Below, piece after piece: positions 17,978-26,013 of a DNA stretch of 43,169 nt. The position numbers and the translations under genes are program-made. The DNA lies in the NCBI GenBank assembly GCA_024278765.1, contig JAJRSM010000103.1:1-43169 (forward strand). Direction: 5' to 3'. Under the pieces are notes generated by a model. It saw only the letters and a list, made by a program, of their open reading frames with translations, had not been told where the DNA came from and searched no databases. Position 1 is the first letter of the stretch; each line of letters begins with the position of its first letter. The DNA is from Deltaproteobacteria bacterium. Lineage in GTDB: Bacteria; Desulfobacterota; GWC2-55-46; DRQE01.

Positions 17978-18526
17978 ATTATTTACCTTTAAGCTTTATT
18001 TAGTATGACAAGGCCTGAGCCTTGTTGAAAAAAGAGGCAAACTCGAAGGTTTGTCCCAACGCAGGTGGGATCCCCTTCAGTCCCCCTGTCTGAGACGGCC
18101 ACAAGCTTTTGCAAAGGGGCAGGCTAAAAGACAATAGTAAAGATAAATAGTTAGCACCAGCTGTTGGTTCAAGTTTGTAACCTGAACCAAAGTTAAGATA
18201 AAGAAGAGATTGCTTCATCAGTTTTTAGCTTCCTCGCAAAGACTGCTTGCCACAGGTAGTTGCGTATAGCAAAGAACTACAAAACCTGTCATCCTGAACT
18301 TGCAGTCTAAGACTGGTTATATCCTTCAGGATCTGTATTTATAATTACACAATACATCAAAGCAAGAACAGATGCTGAACTGAATTCAGCATGACAAATA
18401 GGGTGTTATTAGTCTTTGCTTTCAATGGGTGCTCGCCGCACTGCAAAATGTGTTGATGTAATACCTTGCTACGCATAGTACGGAACCGGTCTTTTGCGGC
18501 GAAGCCGCTTTGCCGCGACGCAGTCG
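17978..18526. repeat. Repeat-filled intergenic region upstream of mrp
   Basis: No gene is visible in these 549 bp. From left to right: an ACAAGGC/GCCTTGT palindrome (18008-18025); a CAGTCCCCCTGTCTGAGACG block near 18078-18097; a palindrome with arms GGTTCAAGTT/AACCTGAACC (18166-18188); a GATTGCTTCATC...CTCGCAAAGAC unit near 18205-18243; the 110-bp element at 18287-18396; and fragments of the 11-kb repeat family (GGTGCTCGCCGCA, GCGGCGAAGCCGC) at 18428-18512. The promoter of mrp must lie in the first part, but I could not identify it. Confidence 0.65.
18287..18396. repeat. 110-bp MITE-like element, inverted copy of the one at 16404
   Basis: From TGTCATCCTGAACTTGCAGT (18287) to ACACAAT (18353) the sequence is nearly the exact reverse complement of 16404-16481. 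It then carries an extra piece, ACAGATGCTGAACTG (18368-18382), before ending AATTCAGCATGACA (18383-18396). The extra piece resembles the short relative at 16512-16540, so this copy looks like one repeat inserted or recombined within another. Confidence 0.75.
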
Positions 18527-19249
18527 CTAGCGGTCGGCCTGTTTTTCCGGGATGCGCCCGCCCTTGCCGGAGCGATCTACCTTCTTTGTAAAGGCCTGCT
18601 CACAGCGCGTGTCGCCGTATGCTATTGAGGTGATTTTTGCGTGATCAATATTGAACTTTACGCAGAAGCCTCTTATCCATTCATTTGTATAGTCGCATAG
18701 GACTTCCAAGGGAGCATCTACGCTCTTCCAGTTATCTATACGCATGCATTTATTGTGGTACTCGATCATTTCAAGCCCTGATACGTCTTTTGTCTCGACC
18801 GGTGTCATTTTAAGGGCCGGAGGCCAGCCGTCCAGCAGGTAGTGTTTTAGGATGTTGTAGACGCCGCTTGGTGAGTTGTTGATAAGGGCGTACTGCATAA
18901 CGGCATCTTCGCCGTAGCGTTTACCGTGCTCAAAGGACTCTTTCAGGGCGATTCTTTTGGCTTCGTCCCCGAACTTATCGACAAAGTGTTTGATGAGTGA
19001 TGCCTCTTTTGATTCGGTATCTATTATGGCTTGTTCGAGGTAGACGTATACGTCTATATCTTTTGTGAGCTGATGGATCGTCTTATTGCCTATACATTCG
19101 GGAAAGCCTTCTCGTGATTTTTCGATAAGGGCATTGGCCTCGTCTGGGAATTCTTCTGTATATGCCTCTGCGATAGCCTCTTCGCGGCTATCTACGATCA
19201 TTATCTTATTAAAGAGCCAGAGGTGTTTGGGTTCTATCATTGAGCTCAT
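18527..19249 (-). CDS. Putative ATC-hydrolase-like (L-2-amino-thiazoline-4-carboxylate hydrolase) domain protein
   Basis: A 240-residue soluble protein without signal or membrane segment. The first 120 residues are helical and acidic. The last 110 contain a Cys-bearing pattern: NKCMRIDNW, LCDYTNEWIRGF and GDTRCEQAF. The pattern resembles the ATC-hydrolase-like family, common in anaerobes and usually of unknown substrate, but this is from memory of the pattern only. It ends the minus-strand run of small redox genes, 36 bp after the ScdA_N protein, which suggests co-transcription. The start is ATG 19249, or ATG 19240 three codons later. Neither has a strong SD. Confidence 0.45.
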   Translation of the reverse strand: MSSMIEPKHLWLFNKIMIVDSREEAIAEAYTEEFPDEANALIEKSREGFPECIGNKTIHQLTKDIDVYVYLEQAIIDTESKEASLIKHFVDKFGDEAKRIALKESFEHGKRYGEDAVMQYALINNSPSGVYNILKHYLLDGWPPALKMTPVETKDVSGLEMIEYHNKCMRIDNWKSVDAPLEVLCDYTNEWIRGFCVKFNIDHAKITSIAYGDTRCEQAFTKKVDRSGKGGRIPEKQADR

Positions 19250-19285
19250 TGTGTTGAGTATCCTTTTAGTGTTATTTGGTCTTTT

Positions 19286-19483
19286 TTATTCGCTGACGGC
19301 TTTGTTTAGTTCAGCCATTAGCGCGTCCAGATCTGCGCCGTCGCGCGAGGCCGAGGCCTCTATGCTTGCGGCACCACCGCAGCAGGAATCTATAGCAAAA
19401 CGGGTAAAGACCTCTATCGTAGAGGGGAATTCCTTTATTATGTTATTTACTATTTGATCCTTTGTAATAGGTGTATCTGCCAT
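19286..19483 (-). CDS. Small ScdA_N/DUF542-type protein
   Basis: A 65-residue protein consisting only of the N-terminal domain seen in ScdA/YtfE/RIC proteins. A helix is followed by DSCCGGAASIEASASRDGAD, where the CCGG motif is the family hallmark. Full RIC proteins add a di-iron hemerythrin-like domain and repair Fe-S centres after nitrosative or oxidative stress. Here that domain is missing, which is usual for stand-alone members in anaerobes. A strong SD (AAGGAGG) precedes the ATG. The gene is 15 bp after a DUF1858 gene with a similar plan. Confidence 0.8.
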   Translation of the reverse strand: MADTPITKDQIVNNIIKEFPSTIEVFTRFAIDSCCGGAASIEASASRDGADLDALMAELNKAVSE

Positions 19484-19498
19484 GTTCGCCTCCTTAAT

Positions 19499-19708
19499 CT
19501 ATTCTGATATTGCTTGGTTAAGGTCTGCCATTATGTCCTCTACGGCCACGCCGTGCATGGTACAGCCAAATGCTATGTCTTCGGTCTTTGCGCCCGGGCA
19601 GGTAAAGCAGCCGTTTCCGAAGTACTTCATAAAGATCTTATCTGTCGCGGGGTACTTATCCATTACATCGCCTATGCTCATATCTGATGTTATCTGCGCG
19701 TCTGACAT
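19499..19708 (-). CDS. DUF1858 domain protein
   Basis: A 69-residue protein. The opening ITSDMSIGDVMDKYP and the cysteine pair in GCFTCPGAKTEDIAFGCTMH match DUF1858, a small helical domain with a CxxC, often next to hybrid-cluster proteins, RIC proteins or cbb3-like genes. Its function is not known. The shared design with the next gene (helix, CxC or CC, helix ending in MADLNQAISE/MAELNKAVSE) suggests that the two are paralogues in the same stress-response unit. AAGGAGG precedes the ATG. Confidence 0.8.
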   Translation of the reverse strand: MSDAQITSDMSIGDVMDKYPATDKIFMKYFGNGCFTCPGAKTEDIAFGCTMHGVAVEDIMADLNQAISE

Positions 19709-19750
19709 TAGTGCCTCCTTTCGCCCTTTGTGGGCTGTTGCTTTAAAATT

Positions 19751-20173
19751 TTATTTTTTTGGCGGTGTTCTTTTCGCAGGCGCAGGGGCCGGCTTTATTG
19801 TCTTAAACATATTTACTACAAATAATATAACTGATATAGCCTCTATTATAGAGAATGCGTGTAGGACGTTATTGGTAACACCCTGGCCAATCAATATCCA
19901 CCCGAGGGCCATGCCGAGCAGTCCGATATTGGCAAGCCATAGATGTATAAGAGAGAGCTTCTCGCTCCAGAGAGGTGCTCCGCTAAAGCGCGGTAGTATG
20001 TGGTAGCCCACACCGTAGATCATCATACTCATCCAGCCAAGCAGGTTGAAGTGGGTATGGATGGGACGAAGTGGATAGACGCCACCGGCCTTGCTCATAT
20101 AAATGCCAATCAGTATTGCTGCCACAAAGTAGAGCATGGCGCATTTTAAAAACCATATAGTAATCTTGCTCAT
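19751..20173 (-). CDS. Short CcoN-like membrane protein (cbb3 oxidase subunit I-related)
   Basis: About 140 residues with four hydrophobic helices and a Pro/Lys-rich tail. The segment PIHTHFNLLGW and the later YHILPRF resemble the haem-ligand region of CcoN, subunit I of cbb3 oxidase. At one quarter of CcoN length it cannot be an oxidase. Such short proteins occur in anaerobes near DUF1858 genes and may bind haem or sense NO or oxygen. The start is ATG 20173, with AAAGGAG 9 nt upstream. A longer frame from 20218 lacks an SD and adds a polar leader. Confidence 0.7.
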   Translation of the reverse strand: MSKITIWFLKCAMLYFVAAILIGIYMSKAGGVYPLRPIHTHFNLLGWMSMMIYGVGYHILPRFSGAPLWSEKLSLIHLWLANIGLLGMALGWILIGQGVTNNVLHAFSIIEAISVILFVVNMFKTIKPAPAPAKRTPPKK

Positions 20174-20235
20174 CTGGGGAAACTCCTTTAAAAAATATTG
20201 TCGTAGACTGGAAGCCATCTCCTGCCCGGGCTCTA

Positions 20236-20538
<303 letters not shown>

Positions 20539-20540
20539 TC

Positions 20541-20597
20541 AGCACAGGCCAGCCGGCAATGGGCAGAGCTTGCCCCATAACGCGAGTGGCCTGTGCT
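20541..20597. terminator. Branched hairpin between nifU and ferredoxin genes
   Basis: An 11-bp perfect outer stem, AGCACAGGCCA (20541-20551) with TGGCCTGTGCT (20587-20597), encloses a second stem, GGGCA/TGCCC (20561-20565 and 20571-20575). Transcribed leftwards it would form a strong structure 20 bp after the nifU stop. It is followed by GATTTTAT rather than a clean T-run, so it may be a terminator, an attenuator or an mRNA-stability element. Confidence 0.5.
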
Positions 20598-20614
20598 TAA
20601 TAAGCATCTGGCTT

Positions 20615-20842
20615 TTATACAGAGAGGACTTCTTTGATCTCTGGCACTGCTTCTTTTATAGCTTTTTCCACACCCATTACAAGCGTTATCTGGGCACTTG
20701 GGCAACTCGCACATGCACCCTGTAGCTGAACCCTTACTATACCTTTTTCTTCATCTATATCGACGAGAGCAACGTCACCGCCATCGGCCTGTAGGGCTGG
20801 TCTGATACTGTCGAGTGCTTTTTCTACCCTTTCTTTCAACAT
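20615..20842 (-). CDS. NifU C-terminal-domain Fe-S scaffold protein
   Basis: A 75-residue protein equal to the NifU/NfuA C-terminal domain. RPALQADGGDVALVDI is followed by GACASCPSAQITLVMGVEKA, where the CxxC binds a transient [4Fe-4S] cluster as a dimer. It delivers clusters to apo-proteins in the cytosol. Its presence in the same region as mrp and a ferredoxin supports an Fe-S theme. It is the first gene of the minus-strand run. The 324-bp gap to the divergent cytochrome gene is AT-rich and should hold both promoters. I recognise only the + strand one. Confidence 0.9.
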   Translation of the reverse strand: MLKERVEKALDSIRPALQADGGDVALVDIDEEKGIVRVQLQGACASCPSAQITLVMGVEKAIKEAVPEIKEVLSV

Positions 20843-21096
20843 TAGAAATCCTCCAATTGTTTTTAATTTAGATGTTGTAATGGTACCTGCCTAGTGTGTT
20901 ACGTGTGTGAGTATAGCAGATAATATATATATTTTAAATGATTAAGCACTTGATTTACATGATATTAGTCATATTTTATGCGATAATGAAAGTATGTGTT
21001 TTTTTAGTGGGTTAAAGCTTGGTATTTTTCTTGGAAATAGGCTTTTAAAGGTGCTATAATAATTCAAAATATTGTAGGTGAAAGACGTAAAAAGCC

Positions 21097-21123
21097 TTGA
21101 CAACGTTGATTTTGGGATGTAAT
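21097..21123 (+). promoter_or_regulatory. Possible promoter for the cytochrome c gene
   Basis: TTGACA (21097-21102) is a perfect -35. It is followed after 15 bp by TGTAAT (21118-21123), which is 5/6 to the -10 consensus. The spacer is shorter than ideal. Shifting two bases gives a 17-bp spacer but a poor hexamer. The start codon is 43 bp downstream. Confidence 0.45.
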
Positions 21124-21166
21124 CTAGATTCTTAAAAATCTTTAATAAAACAAGGGAGGTTTTTCT

Positions 21167-21490
21167 ATGCGCAAGTTTATTATTATGGCAGTAGCGGTCG
21201 TAACCTTGGCATTTGCCGGTCAGGCATTGGCAAGTGATGGAGCAGGCATATACTCAGCAAAGTGTGCGATGTGTCACGGTCAGGCAGGAGGAGGCAGCAC
21301 AATGGCTCCTGGACTATCTGGCAATGCCTTTATCAAGGGCGACGCTGGTGCGATAGCATCAGTTATCAAGGATGGACGCTCAGGTGGAGATAAGAAGTAC
21401 TCTAACTTCCCAATCTCAATGCCTGGTTTTGGTTCACAGCTCTCAGGTGGCGATGTTGATGCCGTTGTAAAGTATCTGAAGAGCCTTTAA
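21167..21490 (+). CDS. Periplasmic monohaem c-type cytochrome
   Basis: A 107-residue protein with a signal peptide ending ...GQALA (residues 1-22), so it is exported to the periplasm. The mature part begins SDGAGIYSAKCAMCHG, with the haem-binding CAMCH. The axial Met is probably in ISMPGFG. It is a small class I cytochrome of the c5/cytochrome-553 type, an electron shuttle. It has a strong SD (AGGGAGG), its own promoter and a strong terminator, so it is a single-gene unit and probably well expressed. Its electron donor and acceptor are not in the window. Confidence 0.92.
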   Translation: MRKFIIMAVAVVTLAFAGQALASDGAGIYSAKCAMCHGQAGGGSTMAPGLSGNAFIKGDAGAIASVIKDGRSGGDKKYSNFPISMPGFGSQLSGGDVDAVVKYLKSL

Positions 21491-21512
21491 TCTAATTTTT
21501 TAGTTTTATCAG

Positions 21513-21548
21513 AAAGCCCCTGACTCTTATAGAGTCAGGGGCTTTTAA
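21513..21548 (+). terminator. Rho-independent terminator after the cytochrome c gene
   Basis: A perfect 15-bp stem, AAAGCCCCTGACTCT (21513-21527), with its complement at 21531-21545 and a 3-nt loop. The flanking A- and T-tracts make it potentially bidirectional. It starts 22 bp after the cytochrome stop. Confidence 0.9.
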
Positions 21549-21667
21549 ATTTATATCTGCAAACCATTATTAATTTGCTTGTGCTAATGGGCATGATATC
21601 TTACGCAATATATTTTAAAAGATCTCGTTGCCCCCTTTATTTTATTGTATGAAAATCTTTCTTGCAG

Positions 21668-21696
21668 TTGACAATTGGGCTGAAATCAAAGATAAT
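21668..21696 (+). promoter_or_regulatory. Predicted sigma70-type promoter for the activase-rmuC operon
   Basis: TTGACA (21668-21673), a 17-bp spacer and GATAAT (21691-21696, 5/6). The translation start is about 100 bp downstream. This occupies the 308-bp gap between the cytochrome terminator and the activase gene. I see nothing else in the gap. Confidence 0.65.
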
Positions 21697-21798
21697 AGTG
21701 GAATTGTTCAAGAGTCGTCTTATCCTTCGCAATACCTGTCTTTTAAGATAAATCGGTAAGATATCGACTTAAACCAGAGAGTACTTGGAGGTGGAGTT

Positions 21799-24700
21799 TT
21801 GGAAGGCAAGCATCCTGTTTATGTCGGCATTGACGTTGGATCGGTTAGTGCGAATGTAGTAGTTTTAGATGAACATCTTAACGTCCTGGAAGAGCATTAT
21901 ATGCGTACTCAGGGCGAGCCGCTTCAGACGGCACTCGCTGGTCTGGAAGAAGTAGTCAGTCGTTACGGCGAAGCTGCCATAAAAATAATTTCTGCAACAG
22001 GTACTGGTGGTAAGCTTATTGCCCCGTATTTTGGCGCGACCTTTACAAATGAGGTTATAGCGCAGGCAAAGGCCATTGAGGTCTATCATCCTGAGGTACG
22101 TACTGTTATAGAGATGGGTGGGCAGGACGCAAAGCTTATTATTATGGCCGAGGACGCCGAAGACCCGGAGAAGGTAAGGCTTGAGGACTTTCAGATGAAC
22201 TCGGTCTGTGCCGCCGGTACAGGCTCGTTTCTTGATCAGCAGGCCATCCGCATGGAGCTTACCATTGAGGACTTTGGCAGGCGAGCACTGAAGAGTAAGA
22301 ACCCGCCTAGGATTGCCGGGCGTTGTAGTGTCTTTGCAAAGAGCGATATGATTCATCTTCAGCAGGTAGCAACCCCAGATTATGATATCGTCGCCGGGCT
22401 CTGCTATGCTGTTGCTCGTAATTTTAAGGCTACCATTGGTAAGGGGAAGAACTTCACTCCGCCTGTTGCTTTTCAGGGCGGGGTTGCAGCTAATCTTGGG
22501 GTCAGGAAGGCCTTTAAAGATATCCTTGAGCTAGATGAAACCCAGTTTATAATCCCCGAGCATTACGCCTCTATGGGCGCACTCGGTGCTATTCATAGCG
22601 CGATAGAGAAAAACAAAGGCGTTGGTGATTTTAAGGGGCTCGCTGAGCTACGTAAATTCGTCAAGGCCGGTGGCGGTGAGCGCGAAAAGGGACGTGAGCA
22701 GCTTGTGCGTCCGACAGGGCATCCTTCGCAGCGTGAGAGTTCAACTGGTTATAAGCTTGATAAAGACAATAAGGTCGAGGTCTATATGGGCCTTGATATC
22801 GGATCAACCAGTACTAACGTAATTCTTATAGACAAAGACAGGAAGCTTGTCGCCAAGAGTTATCTGCCGACAGCAGGCCGACCCCTGGATGCGATAAGAA
22901 AGGGCCTTGATGTTATTGGTGACGAGTGTGCAGATGCGGTTACGGTCATTGGGGTCGGAGCTACGGGCTCGGGCAGGTATCTTATCGGCGACTTTGTAGG
23001 TGCTGATATTGTTCGCAATGAGATTACGGCTCAGGCTAAGGCCGCGGCTGCAATCGACTCTGATGTAGATACGATCTTTGAGATAGGCGGGCAGGACTCA
23101 AAGTATATATCTATAAAAGACGGCGTTGTCGTTGATTTTGAGATGAATAAGGTCTGCGCCGCAGGGACGGGGTCTTTCCTGGAAGAACAGGCCGAGAGGC
23201 TTGGCATAAGCATCAGAGGCGAGTTCAGTGAGTTGGCCCTTGATACTATATCTCCTGCTCCTATGGGCGAGAGATGTACGGTCTTTATTGAGACCGATAT
23301 GGTCCATCACCAGCAAAAGGGTGTTGATAAGGGCGGGTTGGTCTCAGGGCTTGCTTATTCTATTGTGCTTAATTATCTAAACCGCGTTGTTGGAGATAGA
23401 AGGATAGGGAATAAGATATTTTTTCAAGGCGGCACGGCAGCAAACCTCGCGGTTGTCGCGGCCTTTGAGAAGGTGACGGGTAAGAAGATACACGTCCCTG
23501 AGAACCATGACGTAACCGGTGCTATCGGTGCGGCTATTTTGGCACTGGATGAGATGGATCATTCAAAACCGACGGTCTTTAAGGGCTTTGATCTTAGTAA
23601 AAAGAAGTATGAGGTCGATTCATTCGAGTGTAGGGATTGCTCAAATATATGCGAGATAAGGCGCGTCTCTGTAGAGGGTGAAGACCCTCTTTATTACGGC
23701 GGGCGTTGTGAAAAGTTTGACTTTAAGAAGGCGGCAGCAGAGAAGACAAAACTGCCGGATCTCTTTAAAGAGCGTGAGAAGTTCTTGTATGGTACGTACA
23801 GAGGTAAAGAGTTGCCGGCTGACGCTCCTGTTGTAGGGCTACCTCGCATACTCATGATCTATGAATTCTATCCATTCTGGAAGGCCTTTTTCCATGAGCT
23901 TGGCTTCAAGGTAAAGCTCTCTTCGCCGACCAACAAATCAATTATAAGCGACGGCCTTGAAAAGACTGTTACAGAGACGTGCTTTCCTGTAAAGGTTGCG
24001 CACGGCCATATTAAAGAGCTTATGGATAAGGGTGTAAAGCGTATCTTTGTGCCGAGCGTTATTGATATGCATAACTCTCGGGGCGTGCAGGGCCACGGCA
24101 TACTGTGTCCTTATATCCAGAGCATGCCTTATGTCGCTAACGCTTCTTTTGACTTTGCGGCAGAGGGCGTGGAGCTTATGGCTCCGATTATCCATTTTAA
24201 TCAGGCAAAAGAACATGTCAGGAAAGAGTTCCATGCGATGAGCAAGATGCTTGAGCGGACAAAGGGTGCGATAACAAAGGCACTGGATGTCGCTTACAAA
24301 ACGCAGCAGACCTTTAGCGATAAGCTTGTCGCGCGTGGTAAGGAAATCATCGATGGCCTTGGCGCAGATGAGGAGGCACTCGTTATAATAGGGCGGCCTT
24401 ACAATACAACCGATAAGGGCATTAACCTTGAGCTCCCCCAGAAGATTACAGACTTGGGTGTTATTGCTATCCCCTTTGATATGCTTCCGATAGAAGATGC
24501 TATCGATGACGTGCTACTTGAAGATATGTACTGGAAGAGCGGGCAGAAGATCCTCGCCGCCGGTAATATCGTAAGGGATAATCCTAAGTTGTTTGGTATC
24601 TATATTACGAACTTCGGCTGCGGCCCTGATTCTTTTATAACGCACTTCTTTAGAGACAACGCCTCAGGTAAGCCGTTTTTGCAGCTTGAGATCGACGAGC

Positions 24701-26013
24701 ACTCGGCAGACGCAGGGGCCGTTACCCGGTGCGAGGCCTTCCTTGATAGTCTGCGTAACGTAAAGGACAGGAAGATACCGGAGAAGAAGATAGAGATCGT
24801 TGAGAGGACGAATATCCGCAATAAGCTCTATATTCCTAATATGGCAGATGGTGCGCACGGAATAGCAGCGGCCTTTCAGGCCTGCGGAATCGACGCGGAG
24901 GTCCTTAATATGCCAGATGACGATTCCCTTGAGATAGGGCGTCGTGATACCTCGGGTAAGGAATGCTACCCGGCGATTCTTACCGTAGGGGATATGGTCA
25001 AGAAGGTCCAGGAAGCTGATTTTGACCCTGACAACAGTGCCTTCTTTATGCCTTCGGGCAACGGGCCTTGCAGGTTTGGCCAGTACAACAGGTATCAGAG
25101 GATGATTCTGGATGAGCTTGGTTATGAGCAGGTCCCTGTCTACGCCCCGGATCAGGATGAAAAATTCTATAAGGAGCTAGGTGTTGTCGAGGGTAATTTC
25201 GCAAAGCTTGCGTGGTGGGGAATAGTCGCGGCTGATCTTCTGGAGAAGAGGCTTCGTGAGGTCCGCCCTTATGAAAAATGCGCGGGTGATACTGAGAAGG
25301 TCTACTGGGATGCCCTCTTTAGTGCCTGTGATGCCATTAAAGAAAAACGTCTGCCGACTAAGGAGCTAGAGGTGGCCAGAGACGCCTTTAATAACGTAAC
25401 CCTGAATGGTCACGGCAAAAAGCCGCTTATCGGACTGGTAGGTGAGATATATGTAAGGAGTAACCGCTATAGTAACGAGGATATTATAAAGGGTTTTGAG
25501 GCCCTCGGTGCTGAGGTCCGTGTGCCTCCAGTATCAGAGTGGATCTTCTATACCAATACGGTCGGTAAGCGTAAGAACTGGGAGAAGAAGAACTATAATA
25601 CGCTGATGAAGATCTACTTCAATGACTTTTTCCAGAACAGGTTTGAGAAAAAGATGTTCTCGTCATTTAAAGGGGACTTTAAGAGTGGGCACGAGCTAAA
25701 GCCTGAGAAGCTTATTGATATGGCATCACCTTATATAGATGGTTCGTTTGAGGGTGAGGCCGTCTTAAGTGTTGGTAAGGTTCTGGATTATATCCAGAAC
25801 GGTGCGCATGGTATTGTAAATGTAATGCCATTTACCTGCATGCCGGGTACGGTCGTAAATGGAATTCTAAAGAGGGTTCGTGAGGATAATCATAATATCC
25901 CGTACCTGAATATGGTCTATGAGGGGATAGAGGATACAAACGGAAAGACGCGTATGGAGGCCTTTGTCCATCAGGCTCGTGAGTTTATGGATAAGGGTGG
26001 TAAGAGGAAATAA
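21799..26013 (+). CDS. Giant acyl-CoA dehydratase activase-related protein (double BcrAD/BadFG ATPase + DUF2229 + C-terminal domain)
   Basis: A 1404-residue cytosolic protein. Two tandem ASKHA-type ATPase modules of the 2-hydroxyacyl-CoA dehydratase activase/BadFG family lie at about 7-270 and 328-585. Each has a phosphate loop (GIDVGSVSANV, GLDIGSTSTNV), a GGQD box and the two cluster cysteines: Cys137/Cys176 in the first and Cys453/Cys493 in the second. Next come a four-Cys patch (611, 614, 618, 637), DUF2229 (about 660-870) and a long C-terminal region. Classical activases are homodimers sharing one [4Fe-4S] cluster. Here both halves sit in one chain. No dehydratase subunits are adjacent and the role of these giant proteins is unsettled. 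The start is TTG, with GGAGGTGGAG upstream. Confidence 0.9.
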   Translation: MEGKHPVYVGIDVGSVSANVVVLDEHLNVLEEHYMRTQGEPLQTALAGLEEVVSRYGEAAIKIISATGTGGKLIAPYFGATFTNEVIAQAKAIEVYHPEVRTVIEMGGQDAKLIIMAEDAEDPEKVRLEDFQMNSVCAAGTGSFLDQQAIRMELTIEDFGRRALKSKNPPRIAGRCSVFAKSDMIHLQQVATPDYDIVAGLCYAVARNFKATIGKGKNFTPPVAFQGGVAANLGVRKAFKDILELDETQFIIPEHYASMGALGAIHSAIEKNKGVGDFKGLAELRKFVKAGGGEREKGREQLVRPTGHPSQRESSTGYKLDKDNKVEVYMGLDIGSTSTNVILIDKDRKLVAKSYLPTAGRPLDAIRKGLDVIGDECADAVTVIGVGATGSGRYLIGDFVGADIVRNEITAQAKAAAAIDSDVDTIFEIGGQDSKYISIKDGVVVDFEMNKVCAAGTGSFLEEQAERLGISIRGEFSELALDTISPAPMGERCTVFIETDMVHHQQKGVDKGGLVSGLAYSIVLNYLNRVVGDRRIGNKIFFQGGTAANLAVVAAFEKVTGKKIHVPENHDVTGAIGAAILALDEMDHSKPTVFKGFDLSKKKYEVDSFECRDCSNICEIRRVSVEGEDPLYYGGRCEKFDFKKAAAEKTKLPDLFKEREKFLYGTYRGKELPADAPVVGLPRILMIYEFYPFWKAFFHELGFKVKLSSPTNKSIISDGLEKTVTETCFPVKVAHGHIKELMDKGVKRIFVPSVIDMHNSRGVQGHGILCPYIQSMPYVANASFDFAAEGVELMAPIIHFNQAKEHVRKEFHAMSKMLERTKGAITKALDVAYKTQQTFSDKLVARGKEIIDGLGADEEALVIIGRPYNTTDKGINLELPQKITDLGVIAIPFDMLPIEDAIDDVLLEDMYWKSGQKILAAGNIVRDNPKLFGIYITNFGCGPDSFITHFFRDNASGKPFLQLEIDEHSADAGAVTRCEAFLDSLRNVKDRKIPEKKIEIVERTNIRNKLYIPNMADGAHGIAAAFQACGIDAEVLNMPDDDSLEIGRRDTSGKECYPAILTVGDMVKKVQEADFDPDNSAFFMPSGNGPCRFGQYNRYQRMILDELGYEQVPVYAPDQDEKFYKELGVVEGNFAKLAWWGIVAADLLEKRLREVRPYEKCAGDTEKVYWDALFSACDAIKEKRLPTKELEVARDAFNNVTLNGHGKKPLIGLVGEIYVRSNRYSNEDIIKGFEALGAEVRVPPVSEWIFYTNTVGKRKNWEKKNYNTLMKIYFNDFFQNRFEKKMFSSFKGDFKSGHELKPEKLIDMASPYIDGSFEGEAVLSVGKVLDYIQNGAHGIVNVMPFTCMPGTVVNGILKRVREDNHNIPYLNMVYEGIEDTNGKTRMEAFVHQAREFMDKGGKRK

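Noticed and set aside
17607-18008. 133-codon frame opposite mrp
   Set aside because: It is antisense to the Mrp N-terminal and His-rich region, an effect of GC-biased third positions, with no SD or recognisable domain.
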